Shown in pieces: positions 62,440 to 64,000 of a stretch of 64,000 nucleotides of DNA (positions are counted from its first letter, which is position 1; the number at the start of each line of letters is the position of its first letter). Source of the stretch: Nematopogon swammerdamellus. Its lineage: Eukaryota; Arthropoda; Insecta; Lepidoptera; Adelidae. The translations under genes were made by a program, and so were the position numbers. The DNA lies in contig OX336345.1 of NCBI GenBank assembly GCA_946902875.1, forward strand, positions 16,895,395-16,959,394, written 5' to 3'. Under the pieces are notes generated by a model. It was given only the letters and a program-made list of their open reading frames with translations. It had not been told where the DNA came from and did not search any database.

Positions 62440-62585
62440 GTACGGATACCTAAAAAGGTATTTGGGAGTGGATGGATGAGCAGATCGGAAGGCCGTGCGT
62501 GGTGGCCTGCCTTGAGAGAGGCCTATGTCTAGCAGTGGGTTATTACGGGCTGATGATGACGATAATGATGATGACGATACATGAC
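62440..62585 (+). mobile_element. Non-LTR retrotransposon 3' end with (GATGAT)n-like tail
   Basis: 'AGGCCTATGTCTAGCAGTGG' followed by 'GGGCTGATGATGACGATAAT' and further GATGAT units is the common end of lepidopteran LINEs whose ORF2 stops just before a GAT-repeat tail. Confidence 0.65.
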
Positions 62586-62675
62586 ATGAGTATTTACTTT
62601 ACCACGCCAAACCTTACCTGCCTCATCATCGGGACCATATCGGGACATCTCACTAATATCATAAATGTGAAAGTA

Positions 62676-62716
62676 TGTTTGTTTGTTTGTTTGTTTGTTT
62701 GTTTGTTTGTTTGTTC
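62676..62716 (+). repeat. (GTTT)n microsatellite
   Basis: About ten tetramers followed by 'ACGGCTGGACGGATTTGGAC', a standard lepidopteran repeat segment. Confidence 0.93.
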
Positions 62717-62799
62717 CTCTTTCACGCCTGAACGGCTGGACGGATTTGGACGAAACTTCGTATATGGGTAGTGTATATCCCGGAGTAACATAATTTTAA

Positions 62800-63190
62800 A
62801 AAAAAGTGGTCAAGTTCGAGCCGAGCTTGCGTACAGAGGGTTCCGTACCATCGCGTTTTCTGTGAGAACTAGAAGGATTGGGATTTTCGTTTACGTTTTC
62901 CTGTAAATTAAGTGTATATCCCATGGTAACAATTTTTTTTTAAAAGTGGTCAAGTTCGAGTCGAACTCGCGTAAAGAGGGTTCCGTACCATCGCGTTTTC
63001 TGTGAGAACTAGAAGGATTGGGATTTTCGTTTACGTTTTCCTGTAAATTAAGTTATATCCCATGGTAACAATTTTTTATTAAAAGTGGTCAAGTTCGACT
63101 CGAACTCGCGTGAAGAGGGTTCCGTACGATCGCGTTTTCTGTGAGAACTAGAAGGATTGGGATTTTCGTTTACGTTTTCCTGTAAATTAA
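62800..63190 (+). repeat. Three tandem units of about 140 bp
   Basis: 'AAAGTGGTCAAGTTCGAG' starts units at about 62804, 62944 and 63083, each with 'GAGGGTTCCGTACCATCGCG' and 'TTTTCTGTGAGAACTAGAAG'. Related, inverted, to 59121-59340. Confidence 0.88.
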
Positions 63191-63249
63191 GTGTATATTA
63201 CAGTAAAGGGGGCAGGGGAGGGGAGGGGGGAGGGGTGAAGGGGGATGGG

Positions 63250-63600
63250 AAGGGGGAGGGAGAGGGAGAGGGAGAGGGAGAGGGAGAGGGAGAGGAAGAG
63301 GGAGAGGGAGAGGGAGAGGGAGAGGGAGAGGGAGAGGGAGAGGGAGAGGGAGAGGGAGAGGGAGAGGGAGAGGGAGAGGGAGAGGGAGAGGGAGAGGGAG
63401 AGGGAGAGGGAGAGGGAGAGGGAGAGGGAGAGGGAGAGGGAGAGGGAGAGGGAGAGGGAGAGGGAGAGGGAGAGGGAGAGGGAGAGGGAGAGGGAGAGGG
63501 AGAGGGAGAGGGAGAGGGAGAGGGAGAGGGAGAGGGAGAGGGAGAGGGAGAGGGAGAGGGAGAGGGAGAGGGAGAGGGAGAGGGAGAGGGAGAGGGAGAA
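63250..63600 (+). repeat. (GGGAGA)n hexanucleotide tract, about 58 units
   Basis: Almost pure hexamer with one GAAGAG variant near 63294, preceded by a G-rich purine run (63205-63250). All G and A on +, so it could form triplex or quadruplex DNA. Long Glu-Gly and Arg-Glu ORFs here are artefacts. Confidence 0.97.
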
Positions 63601-63624
63601 GAAATTAGTATTTCAAAAGAAGAA

Positions 63625-64000
63625 AGTAAGTAACTGAGGCGAGGCCGAAGGTCGAGCTGCGTTCAGGAAGTCCTTCTCGAAGAAAGTAAGTAACTAAGGG
63701 CGTGGCCGAAGGCCGAGCTGTATCCTGGAAGACGCTACTTACTTTCATCTTACTTTAGTTACTTACTTTCATCGTTAGTTACTTACTTTCATCGAGAAGG
63801 TTTATGGTCTTCCTGAACGCAGCTCGGCCTTCGGCCTCGCCCTCTGTTACTTACTTTCTCCGAAAAGGTCATCGTCTTCCTGATCGCAGCTCGGCCTTCG
63901 GCCTCGCCCTCAGTTACGTACTTTCATCAAGAAGGTTTATAATCTTCCTGAACGCAGCTCGGCCTTCGGCCTCGCCCTCAATTACTTAATTTCTTCGAAA
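63625..64000. repeat. 68-bp minisatellite, inverted pair, cut by window end
   Basis: Two + units ('GGCGAGGCCGAAGGTCGAGC', 'CGTGGCCGAAGGCCGAGCTG') to about 63740, then units in reverse orientation ('CAGCTCGGCCTTCGGCCTCG') from 63780 to the end. It has the same fold-back arrangement as 13612-15502. Confidence 0.9.

Noticed and set aside
63157..63637. ORFs of 130-158 codons rich in Glu-Gly or Arg-Glu
   Set aside because: Pure (GGGAGA)n translates without stops; no upstream exon or start context.

Overview
The window looks like nuclear DNA of a moth or butterfly (Lepidoptera). It is AT-rich, its genes are split by spliceosomal introns, and it is very dense in short interspersed repeats of lepidopteran type. 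These include SINE-like copies with the 'GTCGTAAAAGGCGACTAAGG' motif, elements with 'GCCCGCGGCTTCGCTCGCG' starts, the 'AAGTGCGAGT...GGGTTCCGTA' family, and non-LTR retrotransposon 3' ends. I cannot name the species.

Only three protein genes are supported. (1) The 3' end of an unrecognised coiled-coil protein gene lies on + (exons 757-998 and 2298-2417). (2) A Kv-channel-interacting protein (KChIP, four-EF-hand neuronal calcium sensor family) lies on - in four exons (33346-33540, 7026-7099, 6360-6572, 6021-6131) with matching splice phases. It covers nearly the whole protein and includes a 26-kb intron. (3) A complete three-exon SUMO gene lies on - (18199-18216, 17892-18008, 12755-12895; 91 aa). 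It sits entirely inside that KChIP intron, on the same strand. Genes 1 and 2 are convergent.

From about 33.5 kb to the right end I find no host exon. This half is transposon and satellite territory: a hAT-type MITE (36929-37289), a giant palindrome with about 108-bp repeats (37801-40157), an internally deleted mariner/Tc1 element (41725-42264), and a 4-kb element carrying about 45 copies of a 68-bp minisatellite (43796-47815). It also holds two adjacent, closely related 4.6-5.5-kb elements (50188-55654 and 55776-60417), then an (GGGAGA)n tract and another 68-bp repeat inversion that runs off the window.

The most unusual content is a shared architecture. Several unrelated-looking elements consist of tandem repeats that reverse orientation partway, giving kilobase-scale fold-back palindromes. 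For the pair at 50-60 kb I can place terminal inverted repeats (TAGACC...AGCGCT) and 3-bp target duplications (TAT and TTA), which suggests a non-autonomous DNA transposon family with a palindromic minisatellite cargo. Very small palindromic insertions of 29, 39 and 121 bp, each flanked by a perfect 8-bp direct repeat, are a second notable class. All calls are by eye from the sequence; no alignment or database search was run.
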